Shown: piece by piece, positions 1-8,174 of the stretch
Position numbering within the stretch: position 1 is the stretch's first letter
How the letters are laid out: every line of letters starts with the position of its first letter
Assembly (NCBI RefSeq): GCF_038396765.1
Contig: NZ_CP150096.1
Location: forward strand, 539,501-603,500
DNA: 64,000 bases
Source: Chitinophaga caseinilytica
GTDB lineage: Bacteria > Bacteroidota > Bacteroidia > Chitinophagales > Chitinophagaceae
Reading direction: 5' to 3'
Made by a program: the position numbers and the translations under genes
The notes under the pieces: generated by a model
Told to the model about the DNA's origin: nothing
The model's input: the letters and a program-made list of their open reading frames with translations, nothing else
The model's database searches: none

Positions 1-1128
1 CGGCGGTTTCATGCGCAGCATCATCTGATCGTACAGCCCCATTTTCGCGGCGTTGGTGTAGCTGGAGGTGTATAATTCTTCCTGTCCGTTGATAATGAGG
101 TAATACAGTTCTTCGGGCGTAAAATCTTTCACGATGCGGAAGCGGACGGCGTGCCCTTCTTCGTGCAGGTCGTTCACTTCGCGGATATACCGGAGCGATT
201 TCGCCTTCATGTTTTCCTGCATAGCCTTGAGGCCCAGGATGTTGGCACCTTCCGCGCGTTTTTTCTGGAGCACGATGGAGGTGTGGACCATGAGGCGGAA
301 ATAGGTATCGTCGTTGGCTACTTTGCTTTCCAGTTCGGAAAGGGTGGCGGAGCCGTCGAGGAGTTGGTCGATGAAGGGCAGCAGTTTGGTGGACTGGCTG
401 CTTTTGCCGATGGCGACGATCTGCTGCACGAGGGGGTCCTGGTTGCGGCGGATGGCGCTGGCGGTGGGGGTGTAGGAAGTGGCGTAGGTGAGCACCTGGT
501 TGGGGTACTTTTTAGCCACGGCGGCCACGATGGTGTCTACGACGGGGTAGTCGAGATAGGGGCCGAGTTTGGGCATGATCTCTTCGAGATTCTTGAACGC
601 GAACTTGGAGAACATTTCCGCACGGGCCTCTTTGTAGCCGGGGTTTTCCTGGAATGCGTCGATCGTGCGCTCGCCGGCTTCGAAGCTCAGCGTCCGGGCG
701 ATGGGGTAAATGCTTTTCCCCTTGATGTCTGCCTGCATCATCTGGTGATACGCCTGCAGCATGGCGGGCGCCTCTTCGGCGTCGATGCGGTTATATGCGC
801 GCTTGACGTTGTAATCGCGGAGGGTTTGGTGGAGGCCGGAAAGGTATTTTACTTTCAGGCGGTGGTCCAGAGACGTATCCAGCTCAATTTCCTGCTGCAT
901 ATCGTCTACCAGTTTGGTAAGGGCGCTGGTGACCTGGAGGTTCATGTTTTCGTCGTCGCCGACCTTCACGTAACCGTCCTGTTTGCCGTCCAGCTTGTCG
1001 GCGTTTACCTGCTCCTTGTCGATGTTATCATGGAAGCCTTGCCGGTTGATGGGGATCTGAACTTTCTGACCATAGCTCCAACCACTGTACACAATGCCTA
1101 AAGATATGATTAGTAATGCTTTTTTCAT
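1..1128 (-). CDS. Hypothetical secreted protein (3' end outside window)
   Basis: The frame is open from an ATG at 1128 to the left edge, so 376 codons are visible and the C-terminus is missing. Residues 1-20 form a Sec-type signal peptide (MKKALLIISLGIVYSG, then WSYGQ). The mature part is rich in charged helices. It includes a segment reading NDLHEEGHAVRF about 45 residues before the edge, but this is not a convincing metalloprotease motif in context. I recognise no family. A TAAATTTG -7 element at 1157-1164 supports this start. The gene is divergent from the PhoB-like regulator and is not obviously part of its operon. Confidence 0.85.
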   Translation of the reverse strand, partial: MKKALLIISLGIVYSGWSYGQKVQIPINRQGFHDNIDKEQVNADKLDGKQDGYVKVGDDENMNLQVTSALTKLVDDMQQEIELDTSLDHRLKVKYLSGLHQTLRDYNVKRAYNRIDAEEAPAMLQAYHQMMQADIKGKSIYPIARTLSFEAGERTIDAFQENPGYKEARAEMFSKFAFKNLEEIMPKLGPYLDYPVVDTIVAAVAKKYPNQVLTYATSYTPTASAIRRNQDPLVQQIVAIGKSSQSTKLLPFIDQLLDGSATLSELESKVANDDTYFRLMVHTSIVLQKKRAEGANILGLKAMQENMKAKSLRYIREVNDLHEEGHAVRFRIVKDFTPEELYYLIINGQEELYTSSYTNAAKMGLYDQMMLRMKPP

Positions 1129-1156
1129 ATTGATGTGTTACTCCTATGCTATACTG

Positions 1157-1164
1157 CAAATTTA
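1157..1164 (-). promoter_or_regulatory. -7 element TAAATTTG of the leftmost gene
   Basis: It matches the Bacteroidota primary-sigma -7 consensus TAnnTTTG on the minus strand. It lies 28 bp before the ATG at 1128, giving a leader of about 25 nt. I see no 11-bp-spaced octamers upstream of it. Confidence 0.5.
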
Positions 1165-1395
1165 CTACCAATTATAGTAGATAAGCAATCCCATCGCAGG
1201 CATACCGAACAATTTATATGCGTTTTATGTTAAATATCTGAACTGCAACCCGGTATCATGGCCGATCTCCATTTTCCGGGGCTTGAATTCTTTTTGATGG
1301 GCGGCGGAAAGGTCTGCCGGATTGGCGGGCGATCGGGCCCGAAAAGGGGCAAAAAGCGTAAATTGCAGGCGGATAAACGATTTCAGACGGCGAAA

Positions 1396-1451
1396 TTAAC
1401 AATTACATAATGTTATCTTTTCATGAATCGGGAAAGGGCTGATTAATTTTG
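1396..1451 (+). promoter_or_regulatory. Candidate Pho-box promoter of the PhoB-like regulator
   Basis: Three octamers lie at exact 11-bp spacing: TTAACAAT (1396-1403), ATAATGTT (1407-1414) and TTTTCATG (1418-1425). After an 18-bp gap comes the -7 element TAATTTTG (1444-1451). The third octamer is the weakest. The same arrangement with the same 18-bp gap recurs at 8107-8162, 11016-11071 and 11550-11605. An 11-bp direct-repeat period is characteristic of OmpR/PhoB-family sites, so autoregulation is inferred. Confidence 0.6.
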
Positions 1452-1474
1452 TGCCGTCTTTAAACACCCAAATT

Positions 1475-2164
1475 ATGTTGATGGAACCAGCAGTAGCAGT
1501 AGGAAAAATTCTGGTAGTAGACGATGAGGCGGATATCCTCGAGATCATCAGTTACAACCTGAAAAGCGCGGGTTACGAAACGGTGACGGCGAAAGACGGG
1601 CTCGAAGCCATCCAGAAGGCCAAGATCTTCCGTCCGGACCTGATCATGCTGGACATCATGATGCCCAACAAGAACGGGATCGACACCTGCCGCGAGCTTC
1701 GCCGGCTGCCGGAGTTCAAAGAAACCATGGTACTGTTCCTCACCGCGCTCAACGATGAAAAGAGCGAGATCGAAGGGCTGAACATGGGGGCAGACGATTA
1801 CATCGCCAAGCCCATCAAGCCCAGGCTCCTCGTTTCCCGCATCAACGCCCTCTTCCGCCGGCTCAACAAAACGGAAGAACAGCAAATCCACCTGGGAGAC
1901 CTCATCATCGACCGCGAAAAATTCACCGTCACCTATAAAGGCACCGAGATCATCCTCGCAAAAAAGGAATTCGAGCTCCTTCAACTCCTCGCCTCCAAAC
2001 CCGGCCGCGTGTTCCTCCGCAACGAAATCCTCAACCAGGTCTGGGGTACGGAAGTGATCGTGGGAGACCGCACCATCGACGTGCACATCCGCAAAATCCG
2101 CCAGAAACTGGGCGTAGACCTCATCACCACCGTAAAAGGCGTAGGCTACAAATTCGAACTGTAA
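1475..2164 (+). CDS. Response regulator transcription factor, OmpR/PhoB family
   Basis: This 229-aa protein has an N-terminal receiver domain and a C-terminal winged-helix DNA-binding domain. Receiver features are the acidic pair D16-D17, phospho-acceptor D60 in DLIMLDIMMP, and the conserved lysine in YIAKP. The C-terminal half ends with the typical DVHIRKIRQKLG and TVKGVGYKF segments. I chose ATG 1475 over an upstream GTG at 1451, because 1451 is the last base of the -7 element. The sensor kinase gene follows 64 bp downstream on the same strand. Neighbouring phosphate-transport genes and the 11-bp operator suggest a PhoB role, but receiver sequence alone does not prove the signal. Confidence 0.93.
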   Translation: MLMEPAVAVGKILVVDDEADILEIISYNLKSAGYETVTAKDGLEAIQKAKIFRPDLIMLDIMMPNKNGIDTCRELRRLPEFKETMVLFLTALNDEKSEIEGLNMGADDYIAKPIKPRLLVSRINALFRRLNKTEEQQIHLGDLIIDREKFTVTYKGTEIILAKKEFELLQLLASKPGRVFLRNEILNQVWGTEVIVGDRTIDVHIRKIRQKLGVDLITTVKGVGYKFEL

Positions 2165-2228
2165 TAACATTCCCAACCCACCCGAACTTCCCGTATCCGC
2201 ACCTCTGTGGCCACCGGCACCGTGATTT

Positions 2229-3359
2229 ATGGCATCTACCTCTACAAGTAAAAAATTTAGCTTAATTTCCAGCTATCACAATCTATCCGCTCTCTGGAGT
2301 ATGCTGAAAGCCAAAAACCTGTCGCCACAGAAACTAGCCGCCTTCACTGCTTTCATCCTGTCGGTCGTAATGGCCCTCGGATGCCTGTTCATCGGCGCCA
2401 CCCTCAAACAAACGCTCCTCGCGCTCGGCCTCACCTTTATCGTGGCCTATTTCCTCTATCTCTACACCTTGCAGAACTTCATCTACCGAAAGATCAAGCT
2501 CATCTACAAGTTCATTTACCAGACAAAGGCCTCCAAGCGCGAAGAATTCTTCAATAAAAACATCCTGCCCCTCAAAACCATCGAGGAAGTAAGCGAAGAC
2601 GTGGAAAAATGGGCCTCGCAGAAAAAGGAAGAACTGGAAAACCTCCGCCGCAACGAAGCTTTCCGGAAAGAATTCCTCCTCAACCTGTCCCACGAACTGA
2701 AAACCCCCATCTTCGCCGTGCAGGGATACATCCATACCTTGCTGGACGGCGCCCTGGAAGACCCCAACGTCAATAAGGACTTCCTCAAGAAAGCGACCAA
2801 GAACATCGACCGCCTCTGCCGGCTGATCGACGATCTCGATGAAATCTCCAAGCTCGAAAGCGGGGAAATGACTATCAACAAAGAACAATTCGTTATCCAG
2901 GACCTCATCCGCGATGTGTTCGACACCCTTTCCATCAAAGCCCGGCAGAAAGATATCAAGTTCGGTATCAAGAAAGGCTGCGAAGCGCCCGTGCAGGTTT
3001 ATGCCGACAAGGAAAAGATCCGGCAGGTGCTGATCAACCTCATCGAAAACTCGGTGAAATACGGCAAAACGGAAGGACAAACCATCGCCAGCGTATACAA
3101 TATGGACGGGAATCGCGCGCTCGTGGAGATTTCCGACAACGGGATCGGCATGGCCGAAGAGCACCTCCCCCGCGTGTTCGAACGTTTCTACCGGACAGAC
3201 CGTGCCCGCAGCCGAGACATCGGTGGTACCGGCCTGGGACTCGCCATCGTAAAGCATATCGTGGAAGCGCACGATCAGACGATCAACGTGCGCAGCAAGG
3301 TGGAAGTAGGTTCCACTTTCGGATTTACCCTGGAACTGGGCCGCGAGAACCTGCTGTAA
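2229..3359 (+). CDS. Sensor histidine kinase, PhoR-like
   Basis: This 376-aa membrane kinase presumably phosphorylates the regulator encoded just upstream. Two hydrophobic segments (about residues 38-58 and 62-82) form a hairpin with almost no periplasmic loop, and there is no clear PAS domain before the kinase core. The H-box is LNLSHELKTP with H155. The ATPase domain shows N274 in LIENSVKYG, DNGIG at 303-307, and GGTGLGLAIVKHIVE near the end. Lack of a large extracytoplasmic sensor resembles PhoR, which reads the state of phosphate transport through partners rather than a ligand outside the cell. Specificity for phosphate is inferred from neighbours. Confidence 0.92.
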   Translation: MASTSTSKKFSLISSYHNLSALWSMLKAKNLSPQKLAAFTAFILSVVMALGCLFIGATLKQTLLALGLTFIVAYFLYLYTLQNFIYRKIKLIYKFIYQTKASKREEFFNKNILPLKTIEEVSEDVEKWASQKKEELENLRRNEAFRKEFLLNLSHELKTPIFAVQGYIHTLLDGALEDPNVNKDFLKKATKNIDRLCRLIDDLDEISKLESGEMTINKEQFVIQDLIRDVFDTLSIKARQKDIKFGIKKGCEAPVQVYADKEKIRQVLINLIENSVKYGKTEGQTIASVYNMDGNRALVEISDNGIGMAEEHLPRVFERFYRTDRARSRDIGGTGLGLAIVKHIVEAHDQTINVRSKVEVGSTFGFTLELGRENLL

Positions 3360-3412
3360 CTTTCTTCATTTAATGTCCGTTTCAATGGGGAACAACCAAA
3401 CAATTACCCCTC

Positions 3413-3808
3413 ATGAAACACATGCTTTTGTTGTTGCCGTTGATGGCAACCATTATTTTTTCGGCTTGCAAAAAGGACAAATCCCCCAACTATGAAGGTA
3501 CCCCCAATGCCATCAGCGGAGAATGGAAAATAGACGCGTCCGCCATGCAGTTCACTTCAGATGCCATCCTCCCGGAATGGGGATTCGGTACGGATCACAA
3601 GTATGAAAGGAAAGGCGGTACGAAATCCGCGCCCCTCCACGAAAAGGGAACGTATACTTTCGGCCCCGGCCCTGCCGACGGCCTGATCCTCACGCTGAAA
3701 CCCAACGGTGGCAATAGCTACACCATCAGCGTTTCCGAGCTCACCGCAAAATCGGTCAACTTCAGGGAAACGGCAGACGGGCCTACGAACACCTTCCTCC
3801 GGAAATAG
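3413..3808 (+). CDS. Small lipoprotein, tandem paralog 1 of 4
   Basis: This 131-aa predicted lipoprotein has a signal peptide ending in FSAC (lipid-modified Cys at residue 19), followed by KKDK as in many Chitinophagaceae outer-membrane lipoproteins. The mature domain of about 110 residues is beta-rich. It contains AISGEW, an EWGFGTDHKYE block, a KGTYTF strand and a final TFLRK strand, a layout reminiscent of compact lipocalin-like domains. It starts 54 bp after the kinase gene on the same strand and could be co-transcribed. It is closest to the next gene, with which it shares even the leader sequence around ACCAAACA and CCCCTC. The function is unknown. Confidence 0.88.
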   Translation: MKHMLLLLPLMATIIFSACKKDKSPNYEGTPNAISGEWKIDASAMQFTSDAILPEWGFGTDHKYERKGGTKSAPLHEKGTYTFGPGPADGLILTLKPNGGNSYTISVSELTAKSVNFRETADGPTNTFLRK

Positions 3809-3926
3809 CCGGCCACCGCGCTCATTTCGCAGCAAATACTGCCCAGATACCGGTTTCCGGGGCCCGGATGTAACTTTCCGGCCCCGGAAGCCGTTTCGCA
3901 CATATCAACCAAACAAAACACCCCTC

Positions 3927-4322
3927 ATGAAACACATGATCCTGTTTTTGTCGCTCGCTGCTTCCGTTATTTTCACTTCCTGCAAGAAAGACAAGGCCCC
4001 CAATTACGGAGGAGCGCCAAACGCCATTAGCGGCCATTGGGTTTTAGACGCCGGATACATGCAATACCCGGCCGGCACCATCCTCCCGGAATGGGGATTC
4101 GGCACGGATTACAAATATGAAAAGAAAAGAGGCCTGGCATTTGCGTCGGCAACCGAGCAGGGAACTTATTCATTAGCGCCCGGCCCGGCCAACGGCTACA
4201 CCCTCACCTTAAAGCCCCGAAATGGCAACAGTTACACCGTCACCGTTACCGAGATCTCGGCGAAATCCGCCTACTTCAAGGAATCGGCAGATGACCCTAC
4301 GTTCATTTATCTCCGCAAATAG
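3927..4322 (+). CDS. Small lipoprotein, tandem paralog 2 of 4
   Basis: A 131-aa lipoprotein, the same length as paralog 1, with the lipobox FTSC at residue 19 and the same blocks: KKDKAPNY, AISGHW, LPEWGFGTDYKYE, LTLKP-NGNSYT and a terminal YLRK. An upstream-extended frame beginning at 3708 overlaps paralog 1 and has no signal peptide, so ATG 3927 is preferred. The 15-20 bases before the ATG nearly repeat those before paralog 1, indicating recent tandem duplication. I see no enzyme motif. Binding of a small hydrophobic or anionic ligand is possible but not shown. Confidence 0.88.
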   Translation: MKHMILFLSLAASVIFTSCKKDKAPNYGGAPNAISGHWVLDAGYMQYPAGTILPEWGFGTDYKYEKKRGLAFASATEQGTYSLAPGPANGYTLTLKPRNGNSYTVTVTEISAKSAYFKESADDPTFIYLRK

Positions 4323-4434
4323 ACCGGCGGCGGCAATTTTGCAGCAACGATAGACAGTCAAGCCTTTCCAGGTCCAGGAAGTAAATTCCACCACCGAAAG
4401 CCGTTTATAAAACTATCCACCTAATAATTCCCTT

Positions 4435-4854
4435 ATGAAACAGCTTTTCCTTTTCCTCCTGATGGCTGCCGGCATGGCGGCCGCATCCTGCAAAAAAGAC
4501 AAGAAACCCGCACCGGCACCGGATTATAACGGTACACCCAATGCCGTGAGCGGCGTTTGGTCGATGGATATTTATACCCTTAGCTCCATCGCACCCTTCC
4601 AGTACGACTACGGATTCGGTACCAATAACCTTTACGAAAAGGTGACCGGCTCATCGACCGATAAAAAAACAGAGAAAGGAAGTTACACGCTCACGCCGGT
4701 TACAGGCACACCGGGCGCATATACCATTCATTTACAGCCGGTTACCGGCAGTGCATATACGATCAGCGTAACGGAACTTACCGAGACCTACGCTATTTTT
4801 GAACAATCGCAGCCATACACTAAATTCGGGTTCAGAAAAATCCCCCGTCGATGA
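4435..4854 (+). CDS. Small lipoprotein, tandem paralog 3 of 4
   Basis: A 139-aa lipoprotein with Cys19 in the lipobox AASC, followed by KKDKKPAPAPDYNGTPNAVSG. It keeps the family blocks: VSGVW, YGFGTNNLYEK, KGSYTL, GSAYTISVTEL and a final FRK. It is more divergent from paralogs 1 and 2, with a proline-rich linker after the lipid anchor. Its stop overlaps the start of paralog 4 by four bases (ATGA), so these two are translationally linked. No function is recognisable. Confidence 0.87.
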   Translation: MKQLFLFLLMAAGMAAASCKKDKKPAPAPDYNGTPNAVSGVWSMDIYTLSSIAPFQYDYGFGTNNLYEKVTGSSTDKKTEKGSYTLTPVTGTPGAYTIHLQPVTGSAYTISVTELTETYAIFEQSQPYTKFGFRKIPRR

Positions 4855-5243
4855 AAAAATCCCTGATCGCCTGTGCCCTCCTGGCCACCACGCTCTTTGG
4901 CGCGTGCAAGAAAGACAAATACACCGGCGTCGAATTCGGCGGCACCGCCAACGAAATCTCCGGCGAATGGATGATGAACCCGGTCACCGTTACGGGAGAT
5001 CCCGCGTCTACCGTGGTCCCCAAATACCAGTTCGGCACCAATTCCAGGTACTCTTTCGTACAGGGCCTGCATACTTTGCCCAAGACGGAAACCGGAAAGT
5101 ATATGGTGATACAGCGGCCGCCCATCGGTTTTTACGTGGTGGTCTTCACCCCTGATAACGGGGCGGAATACAATGTGGAGCTACATCTCCAGTCGCCCGA
5201 CGTGGCTATGTTCGGCGCGCGGATGTTCCATCGTTTAAAATGA
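4851..5243 (+). CDS. Small lipoprotein, tandem paralog 4 of 4
   Basis: A 130-aa lipoprotein, again with the anchor at Cys19 (FGAC), followed by KKDKYTGVEFGGTANEISGEWM. It retains the ISGEW block, a YQFGTNSRYSF version of the GFGTD block, and a KTETGKYMV strand. It is the most divergent of the four and ends MFHRLK. Its start overlaps paralog 3 by four bases. Its TGA is immediately followed by the TCA stop of the convergent porin gene, so the two genes abut in a TGATCA palindrome with no terminator between them. Confidence 0.87.
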   Translation: MKKSLIACALLATTLFGACKKDKYTGVEFGGTANEISGEWMMNPVTVTGDPASTVVPKYQFGTNSRYSFVQGLHTLPKTETGKYMVIQRPPIGFYVVVFTPDNGAEYNVELHLQSPDVAMFGARMFHRLK

Positions 5244-6580
5244 TCAGAAGCGGTACTGGATACGGGTGGTAAACACGTTGTCGGGGATATCGCCCTCGAA
5301 CCCGTCGATGGAAGTGCTTTCGTTCCAAACGCGGTCGTACCAGATGGTGGCTTTCATGTTTTCGTTGAAGTACAGCACATACCCGAAGCCGAAGGTATCG
5401 AAACGGATATCTGCGGGCGTGAGGTATTTTGAAGCGGCGTCGCCGATCTGGCGGCCTTTTACGCTGCGGTTGGGGTCGTACCAGTCGTATTTCATCACGA
5501 GTTGGTGTTTGGGGCTGCCGAGGTGCTGGAGGAACGAGAAATAGGCGCCGTCGAACGGCCGGATGTACAGGGGCGCGAAGGCACCGGATTTCTCCATGGG
5601 GATCGTTCCGGGCGTTTCGGTATCCAGCGCTGTGGAGGTTTGGGTGCCGCGGATGTATTCCGCACGGAACTGCGTACTGCCGCGCCCTTTGCCGTTGGGG
5701 ACCACGAATTGCGCATCGCCGCCGAAATATTGCCGGGGGGCGATAACGCCCACATTATGGGCGCTCGAATCCACGGAGAAGTCTTTCTTCCCCCTTCCAT
5801 CGTATAAATTTTGTTGGTAAACTGCTCCATCCCGCCGTACAGGATGCTGCCGCCGAAGGAAAGCAGCCAGCCGGCCGAATTGACGGGCCGCGGCTTCATG
5901 GCCACCCGGGCGATGAGGTCTTTGTGGCTGTCGAAGTCCGACGGGCCGGAGAGGCCCTGTCCGTTAAACAGGCCCACATCTACTTTCAGGAAATGCAAGG
6001 GGTGGGATTTGGCGCGCGGCTCGAAGGTGAGCATGCCGCCCATATCGCGCTCGCTGCGCATCAGGATCTGGCTCATCCGCCCGCGCTCGGGCGCCTCGCG
6101 GTCGCCGGAGGAAAGGTTCACCTCGTACCCGAACGGCCGGGCGAACATACCCATCGTGAGCGCCATCACGTCCCACTGGCCATCAAACAACCGGCCCCAG
6201 AAGTCGCGGATGTTCACGCCGCGCTCGGTGCCGTCGAACTGGAACACGAACTGTACCGTGGGCAGGTCCCGCTTGTTGAAGTGGGCGTAATCGAACCGCA
6301 CACGGCCGCGGCGGAGCATGAACCTGTTGTCTGACTGTTTATTGAAATCCCCGCCGGAATAGCTTTCTATGCCTTTATGCGATGCGTACTGGAACTGGGG
6401 CTGCATGTACCCGCTGATCCGCAGGTGATCGTACCGTTTATAAATGGAAATCATCCCCTTCCCCAGTTCGGTCGTGGTGTCGATCATATCCATCAGGAAC
6501 TGGGCTTTCGCTGAAAACGCAGCCGTGCTGAGAAATAATGCCAGGAAACCTGTCCGAACGATTGTGCGCATTGCCTTCAT
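5244..6580 (-). pseudogene. Phosphate-selective porin O/P-like protein, frameshifted
   Basis: Two frames join into one OprO/OprP-type outer-membrane barrel of about 445 residues. The N-terminal part (signal peptide ending SAKAQ, then RISGYMQPQFQYA, RRGRVRFDYAHFN and VFQFDGTERG) runs in one frame. The C-terminal part (FGGDAQFVV through FTTRIQYRF, a normal barrel end) runs in another. The break lies in a C5 run at 5790-5794, where one missing base (or two extra) separates the frames. The total span of 1337 nt is one short of a multiple of three. The start at 6580 is used because the -7 element lies just upstream. OprO/P porins favour phosphate or polyphosphate, which fits the neighbourhood. Sequencing error is as likely as inactivation. 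Confidence 0.85.
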
Positions 6581-6584
6581 CGCG

Positions 6585-6615
6585 CAAAAATACGGAACCG
6601 GATACAGCAAACAAA
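6585..6615 (-). promoter_or_regulatory. Full -33/-7 promoter of the porin
   Basis: On the minus strand, TTTG (6612-6615) and TATTTTTG (6585-6592) are separated by 19 bp, a full match to the Bacteroidota TTTG/TAnnTTTG promoter. Only four bases separate the -7 element from the ATG at 6580, so the transcript is probably leaderless or nearly so. The operator octamers of the neighbouring Pho-type promoters are absent. Confidence 0.65.
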
Positions 6616-6638
6616 ACGCCCGGGCGGCTGCCCGGGCG
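6608..6638 (-). terminator. Rho-independent terminator of the beta-helix lipoprotein gene
   Basis: A 9-bp perfect stem (CGCCCGGGC with GCCCGGGCG) around a 4-nt loop is followed on the minus strand by TTTTGTTT. The T-tract overlaps the -33 element of the porin promoter. Confidence 0.8.
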
Positions 6639-6670
6639 CTGTAGATTATAACGATTCGACAGATGCGTGA

Positions 6671-8074
6671 TTAGTACGCCTGCTGACCAGGGTTGAAGTT
6701 GGTCCAACCTGCGATCCAGTTGTCGGTACCGAAAGCACCGCGGAAAGTCTCGGTTTTGATACCGGTTGCAGCCTGGAAGGTGCCTTTCAGGGGCTCGGAA
6801 CCGGTTTTGGGCAGGAAGTTGGGGTTAGCCAGGTTGAACGGATCGGTGAGGCCAACTGCGTCTGCGGAAGCCGCTACGAAGTTATATTGGTTGGCAGCGG
6901 TAGCCAGGTCGCGCAGCATGCCGATACCTTCGTTGATCATGGCAGTGCGGTCTGCGCTGGGCATGGGATCAGCAGGGTATTTGTTCCCGGTCAGGAAACG
7001 CGCGGTAGCTGAGTCGGTGCTGAAGGGTTTGGCTACAGCGTAAACGATGTTGTTCTGCCATTTGCTCACACCATTCTTGTAATCGTTCCAGCTGGCGGAA
7101 GATTCGATAGAGAAACCGCCTTTCTGGTTGCCGAGGAGGATGGAGTTCACGAAAGTGAAATTGGTCGCTCTTCTCCAACGGTTGCCCAGGTTGTGGTTAG
7201 AGAGGGTGCCGGTGGCGCCGTTGGGGCCAATGATGGTCATATTGGAAATTACCGGGTGTGTACGGGGAGTTGCGGTGGTACCGGAACCGTCGTTGTCGCA
7301 CTCGATACCGTTACCAGCATCTCCGGGGTCAACGAAATCGGGTTTGCGGAGCGCAACAGCGTACTGAACGGTGCCGCGGTAACCGAAGTCGAAATCGAAA
7401 TCATCGTCTGCAGTGGCGAAAGCAACCAGGTGAGTGGGGCTAACGGTACCGCCGAAGAATTCGAAGGCATCGTCGTTAGCGAAAGCAGTCATTACGTGAT
7501 CGATTTTGGTGCCGCTACCTACAGCGCCCAGGGTGAGGGCGTTGATCTCGGAGTTAGGCTGTGCTGCGATACCAGCGTATTCGATACGAACGTATTGGAG
7601 GATACCGGAGTTATCGTTATCATCGTTGCCACCGTAGTAGCGGCCAACACCGCCTTCGATCTGGGGATCGGTGCTGCGGTTGGTCTTGGCTTTACCGAGG
7701 ATGATGATGCCACCCCAATCGCCGGGGTTACGCTGGCCGGGGGCTTTACCGGAAGTAAACACGATAGGTTTCTGGGCGGTACCGGTCGCGAAGATTTTCG
7801 CGCCGCGCTCGATGATCAGCGCGCCTTTTTCAGTAATATCGCTTTTGATCACGGTGCCTTCCTGGATGGTCAGCGTTTTTCCTTCAGGAAAATAAACGTA
7901 ACCTTTCAGCGTCCATACTTTATCATTGGTGAGGGTCTTGCTCTCGGTTTGAACACCGCTCAGAACGGTTTCTACAACGGGCGTCAGATCATCATCATCG
8001 CCATCATTATTACGGCAGGAAGAGAGCGCTATCGCTGTACCTAAAGTAAAAGCAAGGAATTTTACAAGTTTCAT
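6671..8074 (-). CDS. Beta-helix-type lipoprotein paired with the TonB receptor
   Basis: A 467-aa surface or periplasmic lipoprotein, with signal peptide and lipobox ALSSC then RNNDGDDDD. The body has right-handed beta-helix-like repeats: KTLTIQEGTVIKSD, GALIIERGAKIFATG, PIVFTSG, then GDWGGIIILGKA and GILQYVRIEYAG. It carries many Asp-rich turns such as TADDDFDFDFGY. Proteins of this kind are often encoded next to a TonB receptor in Bacteroidota and are thought to act with it at the outer membrane. Here it lies directly downstream of such a receptor but has its own 11-bp-spaced operator (8133-8162) and its own terminator. Induction by phosphate shortage is inferred. The substrate is unknown. 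Confidence 0.88.
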   Translation of the reverse strand: MKLVKFLAFTLGTAIALSSCRNNDGDDDDLTPVVETVLSGVQTESKTLTNDKVWTLKGYVYFPEGKTLTIQEGTVIKSDITEKGALIIERGAKIFATGTAQKPIVFTSGKAPGQRNPGDWGGIIILGKAKTNRSTDPQIEGGVGRYYGGNDDNDNSGILQYVRIEYAGIAAQPNSEINALTLGAVGSGTKIDHVMTAFANDDAFEFFGGTVSPTHLVAFATADDDFDFDFGYRGTVQYAVALRKPDFVDPGDAGNGIECDNDGSGTTATPRTHPVISNMTIIGPNGATGTLSNHNLGNRWRRATNFTFVNSILLGNQKGGFSIESSASWNDYKNGVSKWQNNIVYAVAKPFSTDSATARFLTGNKYPADPMPSADRTAMINEGIGMLRDLATAANQYNFVAASADAVGLTDPFNLANPNFLPKTGSEPLKGTFQAATGIKTETFRGAFGTDNWIAGWTNFNPGQQAY

Positions 8075-8106
8075 TCGAACAGATTTTCAGTGATTGAATT
8101 GCAGTG

Positions 8107-8162
8107 CAAAAGTGCCTTCGTTATGTTATGCGTACTTTAACACGGCGTTATGAAATTGTTAC
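8107..8162 (-). promoter_or_regulatory. Candidate Pho-box promoter of the beta-helix lipoprotein
   Basis: Read on the minus strand, the octamers GTAACAAT (8155-8162), ATAACGCC (8144-8151) and TTAAAGTA (8133-8140) lie at 11-bp spacing. They are followed after exactly 18 bp by a weak -7 element CACTTTTG (8107-8114). A fourth in-phase octamer, ATAACATA, lies inside the 18-bp gap. The weak -7 element and missing -33 element suggest activator dependence. Confidence 0.55.
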
Positions 8163-8174
8163 TGTATCGTCGTA

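Larger units (their letters stand above)
1129..1474. other. Divergent intergenic region, 346 bp
   Basis: It holds the minus-strand promoter at 1157-1164 and the plus-strand operator and promoter at 1396-1451. Between them (about 1200-1390) is sequence with no gene-like frame and no clear hairpin. Part of it is AT-rich (1200-1240) and part GC-rich (1300-1350). Confidence 0.7.

Noticed and set aside
151..1101. Long plus-strand frame opposite the leftmost gene
   Set aside because: It is antisense to a frame with a signal peptide, a promoter and normal composition. Its product is low-complexity (Gly/Val/His-rich), as expected for a shadow of GC-rich coding sequence.
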